Shown here piece by piece: positions 53,998 through 63,993 of a DNA stretch of 64,000 nucleotides. Under the pieces are notes generated by a model. That model was not told the origin of the DNA, searched no databases, and saw nothing but the letters and a program-made list of their open reading frames with translations. The first letter of the stretch is position 1. Each line of letters starts with the position of its first letter. Made by a program: the position numbers and the translations under genes. Origin of the DNA: Candidatus Altimarinota bacterium (GTDB taxonomy: Bacteria; Patescibacteriota; Gracilibacteria; BD1-5; UBA6164); NCBI GenBank assembly GCA_013368515.1, contig JABWCI010000001.1, forward strand, positions 1-64,000. Reading direction: 5' to 3'.

Positions 53998-54129
53998 AAC
54001 ATAAATTTAATATATAAAAATTTATTTTTTCCTTACGTCAAAAATAAAAAACCTTCTAAACTAGATTTTACTAATTTAAAAGATTTTTTTTAATCAAAAA
54101 TTGTCAAATTAACGAATGGTCGAATGCAA

Positions 54130-54157
54130 TTTTATTCCAAAATGGAATAAAATTTTT
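54130..54157. terminator. terminator-like hairpin below the target gene
   Basis: TTTTATTCC and GGAATAAAA stem around AAAAT with a T run on the plus strand; in the minus direction the U run is weaker. It follows the VR cruciform. Confidence 0.55.
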
Positions 54158-54166
54158 AGCTCTGCA

Positions 54167-54210
54167 TAAGTAATAGTAACCAATCACTATCGTTCTTGGA
54201 CTATTACTTA
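54167..54210. repeat. cruciform inverted repeat at the VR end
   Basis: TAAGTAATAGT (54167-54177) and ACTATTACTTA (54200-54210) are a perfect 11-bp inverted repeat, with inner CCAA/TTGG pairing. On the coding strand it begins at the stop codon of the target gene, immediately after the VR. Known DGRs carry such a hairpin beside the initiation of mutagenic homing; the TR lacks it. Confidence 0.75.
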
Positions 54211-55119
54211 ATCCTTGACACCTAACAGACACAAACCGTGAGACCTATTACCCCTATAACGGAAACCTTTAGAATAACCGCTGTAGAATACTACGTAAGA
54301 AGCAGTGACTTTATCATCAGAGCCTCACCAAAAGAAAGCGTAATCTTCTACGCGACAAAAGCCATTCCCATTAGTGCTCCTGTAACCAGGGAAATTTTTT
54401 CTATCGTTTCATAGTTTTACAAATATATATCTACTAAGTTCTGGGCTATCCATTTCTTCATCAGTAAGTGATCTCATTCCAAGTTCTTTTAATCTATTAT
54501 CAGATGCAGTATGTCAAAAATGATAATGTCATCTTATATTTTTTGTTATTAATTCAGGATTATTTGTAATTTCACTTTCTGGAAAATTTGATTTTGCTCA
54601 ATTTGATAATTCGTGTGTTAACATACTATCATCCGCTTCTAAAAATAATTTTACATAGATTTTTTTTCATCCTAATGAGTTTAAAACTATTTCATCCATT
54701 CATTCATAAGTATTTAAAGTCAGTTTAGCTATATCTGCTACTTCTCATACATAATTTAAAACTTTATTATATCAATCTTCTGTAAATATAGATTTTAATA
54801 AATCTGAAAAAGTTCATAATTCATTTAAATTACTTGTTTTTACATTTACTGAAACATTTGATAGTTTTGATAATAATTCTTGTCATAATTTTGAAAATTT
54901 ATCATCTGTTACAAATTTAGTAAGGTCTTCTTTTTCTTCACTACTCAAAACTTCATCATTTTGAAGTTTTGTAAATAAAAATACTATATATTCTCTATTA
55001 AAAGTTTTTGCTTTTGATAGTATAACATCTAATCATCTCATAAAATCAGCAGATTTTACAAGTTGTTCTGCAGTAGTACATACTGTTGATATCTCTTCTA
55101 ATTCTAAATTATTTATCAT
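54208..55119 (-). CDS. DGR target protein with C-type-lectin-like variable domain
   Basis: A 303-residue protein without a signal peptide or membrane helix, so probably cytoplasmic. The N-terminal 130 residues are helical. A C-type-lectin-like domain follows (DEIVLNSLGGKKIYVKLFLE, RGHYHFGHTASDNRL, SPELSRYIFVKLGNDR), ending in the variable repeat: FPGYRSTNGNGF through YSKGFRYRGNRSH and LLGVKD. Variable sites relative to TR include N to S, R, Y or H, D to G or V, G to C and S to C. First gene of the DGR cluster. Confidence 0.88.
54209..54394 (-). repeat. DGR variable repeat (VR)
   Basis: The 3'-terminal 186 bases of the target gene, same length as the TR at 53251-53436. Of 25 differences, 22 fall on TR adenines (10 to T, 9 to G, 3 to C on the coding strand) and 3 on TR thymines. 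Confidence 0.95.
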
Positions 55120-55233
55120 AATTTTTATTGTTAAATTATAATTACATTTATATTATAAACATAAATATATTAAAGTCAAATTTTTGATCGACTTTTATAA
55201 AATATTTTTCATATTAATTTTAAAGAACAACAA

Positions 55234-55283
55234 AAAGCAAGTACTTATATTTTTGAAAAAAAATATAAATACTTGCTTTTTAG
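55234..55283. terminator. long hairpin between nrdB and the DGR target
   Basis: AAAAAGCAAGTA and TACTTGCTTTTT with a second A/T-paired segment and a central loop; U runs on both strands. Likely terminator for nrdB, upstream of the target gene. Confidence 0.7.
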
Positions 55284-55310
55284 CAAATTTTTTATAGATA
55301 TTAAATCATT

Positions 55311-55409
55311 GTTTGTTGTTTGTTGTTTGTTGTTTATTGTTTGTTGTTTATTGTTTGTTGTTTATTGTTTGTTGTTTGTTGTTTGTTGTTTGTTGTTTGT
55401 TGTTTGTTC
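55311..55409. repeat. fourteen tandem heptamers, TTTGTTG type
   Basis: About 99 bases with a period of seven (TTTGTTG, with three TTTATTG variants). Between the terminator hairpin and the nrdB stop codon. No coding role is visible on either strand. The 396-base interval 55120-55515 holds this tract, the hairpin at 55234 and the target-gene promoter region. Confidence 0.9.
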
Positions 55410-55515
55410 ATATTTATATATAAAATTGTAAATATTATTTTTAAAACTATATTTGTCAAAATATTTTTATCTATATTTTATCAAGATTTATTTTTCAGTT
55501 TGTTTTTTTATTTAT

Positions 55516-56559
55516 CTAGAAATCCCAACTTCATTTCATAGCACTTGATTGTGCATAATTTGTAACTGTTGATTCAAAGAAATTTCATTTTTCACTATTA
55601 TTATCTTGTAATCTATCAAGATGTTTGTATGGATTTTTAATTACATCTGGATAAAGTGGTTTTATACCAAGCATATTTAATCTTTCATTTGCTAGCCACT
55701 TAGTATAGTTTTCTATATTTTCATGACCCATACCTATGATTTTTTCTCAAAGAATATGTTTAGACCATTTTATTTCTTGTTTTACAGCTACATCCATCAT
55801 ATCAAGTATAAGTTTTTCATTATACATTAGAGGAAATTCTTTTTTAATCTCTTTTATCAAATTAGCAAAAATAGTAACATGAGTTAATTCATCTCTTCTG
55901 ATATAATTTATCATTCTATCTGTTGCTACCATTTTACCAGCATCAGCAAGAGTATCAAAAAATGCAAATCAATTATAAAAATAAATACTTTCAAGCAAGA
56001 AATTTCAAATTATTCAAGCAAAGAAATTTTCATCATTTGGGTTATCTATGAATTTTTGATAAATACCTCAAATAAATTCATTTCTTTCAAGTAAATGTTT
56101 GTCATTTCTCCAAAAATAATAAATTTCTTCTCTATCTTTACTATCAACAACTGTTTCTAAAATTGTAGCATAAGATTGACTGTGAATTGCTTCTTGATAT
56201 GCTTGTATAGCAAGTATAAGATTAACTTCTGGAGCTGTTATATATTCGTTAAAGTTTGGTAGATTTACAGTTTGTATACTATCCAAAAATATTAAAAACG
56301 ATAAGATTCATTTATAAGCTCTAGCTTCATCTGTTGTTAATTCTTTTTTAAATTGAACTGCGTCTTCTCAAAGTCATTTTACTTTTTCTGGTAACCAAAA
56401 ATTTCAAACCATTACTTGATAAAGACTTTTTGCCCAATTATATTTAACTGCATTCAATTGAAATAAACCTGTTGTATTTCATTTTATTATTGTTCTATGT
56501 GCAACATCATCATTTCATTTTGGATTGAAAATTGGATTTGCTTGCATTATTTGTGTCAT
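55516..56559 (-). CDS. nrdB: ribonucleotide reductase R2 subunit
   Basis: A 347-residue ferritin-like radical subunit. Iron ligands and context: AIQAYQEAIHSQSYATIL (ExxH) and TDRMINYIRRDELTHVTIFA (E and H). Together with R1 (not in the window) it makes dNTPs aerobically. It is followed by nrdR upstream, so both are probably NrdR controlled. Native UGA codons throughout. Confidence 0.93.
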
Positions 56560-56587
56560 CTTAAAACCTATATTAAAAAATATACTA

Positions 56588-56627
56588 AATAAATTTAATG
56601 ATTTTCATGAAAAAATCATATTTATTT
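56588..56627 (-). terminator. hairpin between nrdR and nrdB
   Basis: AAATAAATTTAATGATTTT and AAAAATCATATTTATTT pair around CATG with small bulges, after the nrdR stop. Confidence 0.5.
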
Positions 56628-56659
56628 AAAAAATGGTGTTAATTTCTTGTTAAAAACAA

Positions 56660-57106
56660 TTAACTAAATTTTTTATTATTTATAAAATTGATAAAATCAT
56701 CGGCATTTTCAAAATTTAAGTGAACTGAAGCATATCTAATATATGCAACTTCATCTAAACTATGAAGTGCTTCTAAAACATCTTTTCAAATTTCTTTTGA
56801 AGTTATTTCATTTATAGTTCACCATTTAAATTCTAGCTTTCTAATCAAATCATTTATAGTACTTATACTAATATTTCTTTTATTAATAGCCTTTAATATA
56901 CTATCTTCTAATTTATCTCTGTCATATCTCTGTTTTCTATTTCATGATTTTTCTACGATAAGATCTGTTGTTTCTATTTTTTCAAAAGTAGTAAATCTAT
57001 TATGACAATTTTCACACTCTCTTCTTCTTCTTATTGCTTTTCAATCATCTGAAGTTCTTGAGTCAATTACTCTAGTATTATCATGTCAACAATTTATACA
57101 ATACAT
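56660..57106 (-). CDS. nrdR: transcriptional repressor NrdR
   Basis: A 148-residue repressor: an N-terminal zinc ribbon (MYCINCGHDNTRV and [13 protein letters not shown]) and an ATP-cone domain ([20 protein letters not shown]). It senses ATP/dATP and represses ribonucleotide reductase genes. It neighbours nrdB and shares the window with nrdD/nrdG, so all three are likely targets. Confidence 0.95.
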
Positions 57107-57117
57107 ATTTTTAAAAT

Positions 57118-57139
57118 TACAATATATAGTTATAATATG
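57118..57139. promoter_or_regulatory. NrdR-box-like site upstream of nrdR
   Basis: ACAATATATAGTTATAATATGT lies a dozen bases upstream of nrdR; ACAATATATAGT resembles the known NrdR box core. Suggests autoregulation. Confidence 0.4.
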
Positions 57140-57177
57140 TTATTTTATTATACTAAATATTGGATTTTTGCAATAAA

Positions 57178-57210
57178 AAAACTAAAAAATAATTTCTTAT
57201 TTTTTAGTTT
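57178..57210 (-). terminator. terminator of the radical SAM gene
   Basis: AAACTAAAAAATAA and TTATTTTTTAGTTT stem around TTTC, overlapping the stop codon. Confidence 0.75.
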
Positions 57211-58100
57211 AATATTGGTTTAAATTCTTCCCATCAATATATAATAGGATACTCCTTCCAAGGTCATTCGCATATAAGATTTTTACTACATTTATTACAA
57301 TTTGGTCATTTTGCTTTTCCCTCATTCCATCTATAATCAGAGTAACTATCAGTTCTCATTTCTGCATCATTTATAGATGTTTCTGGCATTACATTTTCAG
57401 AAATAGCCCATTCGTATCATTGCATTAAACAATATGGAATTGCTTCTGTATAAGCAGGAACTCAATATTTTTTTGACAAATCTAAAGCTTTATATATATA
57501 TGGCATTACTTTTGACTTTTGAGGAACAACACTATCTTTATTTTTGTCAGCACTTCACAAAATATGAACAAAGGCAAATTGAAACTGTGTAACTTTTAAA
57601 TCAATTAATAATTTAGCAAGAAGTGGAATCTCTTTATAATTATCTTTTGTAATAACTGAGTTGATTATTACTAAACAATTTAAATTTCTAAGATTTATTA
57701 ATCATTTAACAACCCTATTCCAAGCTCAAGGCGTTCATACTTGTTTATCATGAGTTTCCTTTTTAAATCAATGTATAGATGGACTAAATTCTGTAGCTCA
57801 AGCATTTATTAATTTCTTTACATAATCAATATCATCAAAATTTGTTCAATTAGATTGTATCTGAATATGTAAAAATCAAATAAATTTAGCATATGATATA
57901 GCTTCAACTAAATCTGGATGAACAGTTGGTTCTCATCATGTAAATACTAAAGCTCTAGCTCATAAAGTGTATTCATTAAAGACAATTTTTTTTATTTCAT
58001 CTAAAGTTCTAGGTTTATATTTATATCTTTTATCTCACTGAACACAAAAAGTACAATGATTATTACATGCGAAACCTACTTTTATATCTGCTCTCTTCAT
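57204..58100 (-). CDS. radical SAM protein
   Basis: A 298-residue radical SAM enzyme: GFACNNHCTFCVQGDKR holds the CxxxCxxC cluster site, ALVFTGGEPTVHPDLVEAI the GGEP motif, and a C-terminal CNKCSKNLICEGPW the extra cysteines of a SPASM/twitch-like region. Substrate unknown. It is the last gene after the ABC ATPase and GTPase genes, 20 bases away, suggesting a joint function. Confidence 0.8.
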
Positions 58101-58119
58101 AAAATATAATTATATTATA

Positions 58120-59145
58120 TTATAATAGTTTTTCTCAATTTCTAAGTTTTTCTCTATAAAATAGAATTGTTTTATCTAATTCTTGTAATTTTCAAAGTAT
58201 TTCCTTTTCTTGTTCACTTGAAATAATTATATCAAAAATACCTCAATCCTTTATAACTATTCTTTTATTTCAAAGTAATGCCAATATTGGATCATGTGTT
58301 GCTATCAATATTATTTTATCTTCTTTTACCAATAAGTCTAAAGCTTTTTTTCTATCAACTCAAGCATTCTCAATTTCATCAATTAAAACTATAGGAGATT
58401 TACTTAAAATTGCAACATCAGCTATCATTAAGGCTCTAGATTGTCCTCAACTAAGAGATGTTATTGGAGTACTTCAATCAAAATTTTCTCAAGCTAAACT
58501 ATTAGCTTCTTGTATAACTTTTTCTGCAATATCAATAGAATCTTTTATACCTCTGCTTTCAGCATGCAATTTTATAAAATCTAAAACTGTTAAATCCATT
58601 ATAAAGTTCATATTTTGACTTAATTGAGCTACCAATTTAAAGTCACTTGAATATCTAAGAGTTTTTGGTGGATTAACTCAATTCACAAGGATTTCTCTAT
58701 TTGTTGGAGTATCTTTAGAAGCCATCCACTCTATATCAGCGAGTAATCTAGATTTTCATGATCATGTAGGTCATACAATAGATATAATTTCTCCTCTTTT
58801 AATATTTAAAAAAGAAAAATTTTCTTTTTTATTATATTTATTATTTCAAGCAATTATAGTTATTTCCTGAACATCCAATAAATTATCTTGATTTTCTTGT
58901 TTTAAAATAGATATATAAAAATCATAAAAACTTTTTGAGAGAATTTGTTTAGTTGTAGCTTTTTCTATATAAAAATTTTCTCAAAAATTATTAAAAAAGT
59001 CTTTTATTTTTAAATTGGTATTAAGGTTATAAATTAATCAATTATTATTTAAAAACTCCTCCAACTTTGGTTTTTTAGATAAAATATCTCTTAATTGTAT
59101 ATCTAAAAACTCTAAATAATTCAACATAATAATATCATTAATCAT
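58120..59145 (-). CDS. stand-alone ABC-type ATPase
   Basis: A 341-residue protein with an unusual N-terminal extension of about 120 residues, then one ABC domain: Walker A SIVGPTGSGKSRLLADIE, signature TSLSGGQSRALMIADVA, Walker B IVLIDEIENAGVD and H-loop LIATHDP. No permease is adjacent. It overlaps the GTPase gene by eight bases, indicating tight coupling, so it may act in cofactor or metal-centre assembly rather than transport. Confidence 0.8.
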
Positions 59146-59845
59146 CTAAATTTACTTTTTTCACATTTCACATTTGAAATCTTTTTCATATGCGTGTTTC
59201 TCATAAACAATAAGAACAAACAGCTGTTGGCATAGAAAATCTCAAATACATCCCCTCCAAAGTTTCATAAAATTGTTTATCTTCTAATAATAAATTTGAG
59301 AGTTCATAAGATCATTGTCCATTTAATCAATTAACATGCATAACTACAGCTTTGGGGTTAACAGTTTTTATTCTAGAGACAAAAACTTCTCTTTCAGCTT
59401 GAGAAACTATATCTCATTTTGTAACAATAACTATGTCTGCTAACTTTAACATAGGTCCTATTTTTTTTGGAGTATTTATTCAACTTAAATTATCTATAAC
59501 ACAAACTGCTTTTATATCTTTTATATATGGACTACATCTATTACAAAGACCTGCACTCTCAGTTATAAGTATTTCTAAATCTTGTTTTTTCCCCCAATCA
59601 AATATTTCTTCTATATTACTTACAAAAAAATGATCTGGACATATATTTGCCGAAAGAGCTTTTTTAACAGGAATTCATAATTCAGCATATAATTTATCAT
59701 CATCTGTCATAAGACAATCCATTTTTACAACTCAAATTTTTATATTTTTTTGTAAAAAATCTTTTATTATTTTTATAATAACAGAGGTTTTTCAAGATGA
59801 AGGAGGTCATGAAAATGTTATTAAGTTTAGTTTTTTTTCTGACAT
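59138..59845 (-). CDS. HypB/UreG/CobW-like GTPase
   Basis: A 235-residue SIMIBI-class NTPase: P-loop ITFSGPPSSGKTSVIIKIIK, switch-like TESAGLCNRCSPYI with a CxxC, VIVTKGDIVSQAERE (NKxD-like TKGD) and a C-terminal CSYCLGETRIGKRF with another CxxC. This pattern fits metal- or cofactor-insertion GTPases. Its partner is likely the overlapping ABC ATPase. Which metalloenzyme it serves is unknown; NrdD/NrdG and RIC are neighbours. Confidence 0.65.
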
Positions 59846-59854
59846 AAATTTATA

Positions 59855-60598
59855 TTAAAAATCACATTTATTATTTCAAGATAGTTTATTTTCCATTTCA
59901 ATTGCTTTTGGGTGTAGTACAAAATTTTCTAAATTTGTATGTCTCATTAGATCTTCCTCTAGTTTTTGTAAATTTGCATACAATGCTTGATAACTCCTAC
60001 AAGCCCCATCTGGTAAAATATAATTATTTGTTAAGTTTCTTAATTCTAAAAGCATATCACCATAATTGTCATGTTCAAACTCCATTTGTCTTATAGGATT
60101 TTTTATACTTCAACAATGAAGTGACAAAGAATCATTACTTTTATCATAACTTTCTTGTAATTCTTTTAACATAGGATGTAATATTTGTCCTTCTTTATCA
60201 AAATGCATTTCCAATACTGGAACTAATCATTCTACTATTTCTTTAATTTTTACAAGTTCAGTATGAGATGAACCATGAACCATAGCTACTTTTTTTGCTA
60301 AAACTTCAGTTGGATATAAAAGTTCTCTTATAGGGTTATGAAAATTGTTTTTTATATATTCTGAAATTTCTATTAGAGATTTTGATGATAAATCTATATC
60401 TTCAGAATTATTAAAATTAATTAAAGTATTAATTTCTTCTAAAACTACATCTAAATTAAAATTATCTCTTTTAGAAGATTCTTCTAAAGAAATATTTCAT
60501 TTACAACAAAATTCAATTCCATGTTTTAAAAATACAGAAACAGTTATTGGATATTTTGAAGCTATTTCTCATATAATATCAGTTTTTTTTATATTCAT
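59855..60598 (-). CDS. RIC-type iron-sulfur cluster repair protein
   Basis: A 247-residue YtfE/ScdA family protein. The N-terminal DUF542 motif is FLKHGIEFCCKGNISLEE (Cys-Cys), and the hemerythrin-like domain has VHGSSHTELVKIKEIV, LEMHFDKEGQILHPML, MEFEHDNYGDMLLELR and DLMRHTNLENFVLHPK, giving the di-iron His/Glu set. Such proteins repair Fe-S clusters after oxidative or nitrosative damage, which suits a cluster with the oxygen-sensitive NrdD/NrdG system. Confidence 0.9.
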
Positions 60599-60659
60599 AT
60601 GTACATTTATAGTTAATATTTAAATTTAATTATACAAAATATTGTAATTTTGCAATAAA

Positions 60660-60693
60660 GAAACTAAAAAATAAAAATTTATTTTTTAGTTTC
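60660..60693 (-). terminator. terminator of the nrdD-nrdG unit
   Basis: GAAACTAAAAAATAAA and TTTATTTTTTAGTTTC form a near-perfect stem overlapping the nrdG stop codon. Confidence 0.8.
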
Positions 60694-61387
60694 TAATTTT
60701 TACATTTTTTATGTATTTATCTGCTATATTTTTAAATTTTTCCAATTCTAATCTAGTAAAACTTTTTCAAGAAAAATTTGGATCAAGAGTATTTCAAGCT
60801 CTATAATTTTGTAAATAATAAGCTTTTGCTCCAGAAATATATTTTGAAATATTTTCTATTATTTTTTCATCATGAATTCATTTTATAATAGTGGTTCTAA
60901 ATTCATAATCTATATTACTATTTTTCAATATATTTATACTTTCTAAATATGGTTTTTCATCTATTTTTACTCATACGATTTTATCAAAACTTCATATTTC
61001 ATGTTTTATATCCATAGCAATATAATCAAGCAAATTATTTTCTAAAAGCTTTTTTAAAATTCCAGGATCTCTTCCGTTTGTATCCAATTTCACCTTATAT
61101 CATAGAGATTTAATTTTAAAACAAAAATCAAATAAATCTTTTTGCAAAGTAGGTTCTCAGCCACAAATGGAAACTCAAGTCAAAAGTCATTTTCTTATTT
61201 CTAAAAAATTGAAAAATGCTTTTTCAAGTATCAAATTTTTATATATATTTTTTAGCTTTTCTTTCAAAACAAACTCACTATTATGACAATAACCACATCT
61301 AAAATTACAACCTGGTGTAAATATTATAGCTGAAACTTCTCATGGAAACTCTATCAAAGAAAATTTATTTATGGCTGAGATTTGCAT
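60686..61387 (-). CDS. nrdG: anaerobic RNR activase NrdG
   Basis: A 233-residue radical SAM activase: TPGCNFRCGYCHNSEF is the CxxxCxxC site, followed by LTGVSICGGEPTLQ. It generates the glycyl radical of NrdD. It starts two bases after the stop of the separate glycyl-radical peptide, its likely substrate. Confidence 0.92.
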
Positions 61388-61389
61388 AA

Positions 61390-61557
61390 TTAACAATATT
61401 TATTAATAAAATCTAGATTTTCATTTTTTTCTTTAAAATAATTTCTAGAATAAAATTCACTTTTTTTACCAATATTAAAACTACTAACTGGTCTATGATA
61501 TCACATAACTCTTGTATATATTTGACAAGGAGTTCTTTGTAAAACTATATTTTCCAT
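61390..61557 (-). CDS. separate glycyl-radical domain of NrdD
   Basis: A 55-residue protein: MENIVLQRTPCQIYTRVMGY then HRPVSSFNIGKKSEFYSRNY. This is the C-terminal glycyl-radical segment of anaerobic ribonucleotide reductase (RVxGY...RPV..(W/F)N.GK..EF..R), encoded alone. The main NrdD gene (61713-63917) lacks it. The radical glycine codon (in RVMGY) is UGA. Probably assembles non-covalently with NrdD, as YfiD does for pyruvate formate-lyase. Structured element B lies between the two genes. Confidence 0.85.
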
Positions 61558-61593
61558 AAATTTAAAATTACAATATAAATAAAATAATTTTGA

Positions 61594-61705
61594 AAATAAA
61601 GTTAAATGTTTTTATTTATGAATGAGAAACTGTTTCCTGTCTCAATTTATAAAATAAATTGGTCCTAGTTTTTCGAATGATTAAATAAATTATTTAACTT
61701 TATTT
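61594..61705. ncRNA. structured element, copy B, between nrdD and glycyl-radical gene
   Basis: Outer arms AAATAAAGTTAAAT and ATTTAACTTTATTT, a second stem, and a core matching copy A at 24473-24579: on the plus strand AAACTGTTT, spacer, GTCTCAATTTA, loop, TAAATTGGTC, spacer, AGTTTTT. It begins eight bases after the nrdD stop codon in the minus direction. Arms have different sequence from copy A but keep pairing. Confidence 0.55.
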
Positions 61706-61712
61706 ATACATA

Positions 61713-63917
61713 CTAAACCTTTGTTTCTTTCAAATGTTGAATTTTTTTATCATCATCTGTATAAACAACTCTTGTATCAATATCAAACTTTGTTCAAGTA
61801 TAACCTATTTCTTCATCACACTTTGGACAAAAATCATGCTCTCAAACTATATAACCATGTTTTGGACAAATTGAAAATGTCGGTGAAATAGTTATATAAG
61901 GCAATTGATAATTTGAGATAACAGTTTTAACAAAATTTTTACAACTTTTACTATCTGTTAATCTTTCTCACATATAAAGATGTAAAACTGTTCCTCATGT
62001 ATATTTACATTGAATATCATTTTGATAATCAAGTGCTTCAAATGGATCAGAAGTAAATCAAACTGGTAATTGTGTTGAATTTGTATAGTAAGGAGCTTCA
62101 TTTGTTCAAGCCTGTATTATATTTGGTATTTGTTTTTTATCTTCTTTTGCAAATCTATATGTTGTTCATTCTGCTGGAGTTGCTTCTAGATTATACAAAT
62201 TTCCTGTTTCTTCTTGATATTCTTTTAATTTATCTCTCATAAACTCAATCATTTCCATAGCAAATTCTTTTCAAAAATCACTTGAAACATCTTCTTTTCA
62301 TGAAGTAAAATTTAATATAGCTTCATTCATTCAATTCAGTCAGATAGTAGAAAAATGATTTCTAAAACTTCTTAAATATCTATAAGTATATGGATATAAA
62401 CCTGATTCTAACCAATGAGTTATTGTTTTTCTTTTTAATTCAAGAGATATTTTTGCTTGTTCCATAAGATAATTAACTCTTTTTTTAAATTCATCTTTAT
62501 TTCATTTGCAATTATATCAAATTCTTGCCATATTTATAGTAACTACTCCGATACTTCATGTCATTTCTGCACTTCAAAATAATCAGTTTCATCTTTTTTC
62601 AAGTTGAGTTAAATCAAGTTGTAATCTACAACACATAGATCTAACAGCACCTGGAGTATAAGCATCTGGATTTTTTACTGTTTCATAATTACCTTCATTA
62701 TTTTTAACTCTTTTAAATTGACTTCAAACAAAATTTTGAAAATATGGTAATCAATATTTTGCGGTCATTTCAAATAAATCATCTACCAAAGGTTCATCCC
62801 AAGGAAAATCAGGAGTTATATTGTAAGTTGGAATAGGAAATGTAAAAACTCTTCATTTATGATCTCAAGCAACATAAACATCAATTAATGCTTTATTTAT
62901 TATCTTCATTTCAGCTTCTAATTCACCATATTTTTTCTTATAATAACCTCTATCAATTCATCATAAAAATAATGCTTTTTCTTTTAAATCATCTGGACAA
63001 GTCCAATCAAGAGTTATATTTGTAAAAGGAGTTTGAGTTCACCATCTACTAGGTACATTTAAACCAAAAACAAAATTTTGCATTTGTTGATATACATATT
63101 TATATGTTTTATCATATATATATTTTTCTTTTTTATCTTGTGATTCAAAATTAACTCAAAGCTCTAATAATTCTTTTTCAAGTTCTTCTTTATATTTATG
63201 TACAAATGGAGCTAGATAAGTATCAAAACTAGAAAATGCTTGTGCTCAAGCCCATTCATTTTGCAGTGTTCATAAAAAATTTATCATTTGATTTACTGCT
63301 GCTTGCAAATTTCTTGCTGGTGCTGAATCTATTCTATTATCACTTCAATTAAATCATTCTTCAAGTAATTGTCTCAGACTCCAACCAGCACAATAACCTG
63401 AAAACATATCTAGATCATGTATATGAAAATCAGCATTTCTATGTAAATTTCAAATCTCATTTGGATAAATATGACTAAGCCAATAATTTGCTGTAACTTT
63501 TCAAGAAATATTTAAAATCATACCTCATAAAGAATATCATGAATTTGCATTTGCATTTACTCTCCAATCTGATTTTTGTAAATATTCCTCCATAGAAGTT
63601 CAAACTTCAATAACAACTTTTTTATCAATTCTTTCTACTTTTCTTTTTTCTCTGTATAAAATAAATGATTTTGCAATACTATCATGTCATTCTTTAATAA
63701 GTATTTCTTCTATAGTATCTTGTATATTTTCAACACTAGGTATATTATTTCATACTTTTTTTTCTACTAAATCAATAACCAAATTTGTCATAGCACTTAC
63801 ATGAGAAAAATCATTTCAATCACAAGATTTTATAGCAGAAATTATTGCTTTTTCTATTTTTTCTCTATCAAAGCTAACTATAGCTCAATTTCTCTTAACA
63901 ATTTTATATATAGCCAT
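61713..63917 (-). CDS. nrdD: anaerobic ribonucleotide reductase NrdD, lacking the glycyl-radical end
   Basis: A 734-residue class III RNR catalytic chain. N-terminal ATP cone (VKRNGAIVSFDREKIEKAII), active-site region with DFHIHDLDMFSGYCAGWSLR and RSMCCRLQLDLTQ, and a C-terminal zinc site (CPKHGYIVGEHDFCPKCDEE). It ends at HLKETKV before the usual glycyl-radical motif, which is supplied by the 55-residue gene downstream. Makes dNTPs without oxygen. A palindrome resembling paired NrdR sites lies upstream. Confidence 0.92.
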
Positions 63918-63940
63918 ATTTTATACCATTTAAAACAATT

Positions 63941-63993
63941 AAAAACTACATATTGTATATAGTTAAAATCACTATATACAATATGTAGTTTTT
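63941..63993. promoter_or_regulatory. long palindrome upstream of nrdD, NrdR-like sites
   Basis: Two 23-bp arms containing ACTACATATTGTATATAGT and its complement around TAAAATC. Each arm resembles an AT-rich NrdR box. It could also act as a bidirectional terminator for a gene beyond the window. Confidence 0.45.

Noticed and set aside
54208-55119. Target gene as a formylglycine-generating enzyme
   Set aside because: The C-terminal fold pattern is shared with that superfamily, but the catalytic cysteines are absent and the VR/TR pair explains the region better.
55320-55541. Plus-strand ORF rich in Leu/Cys/Phe/Val
   Set aside because: It is generated by the TTTGTTG tandem repeat and low-complexity flanks; no start signal or family.
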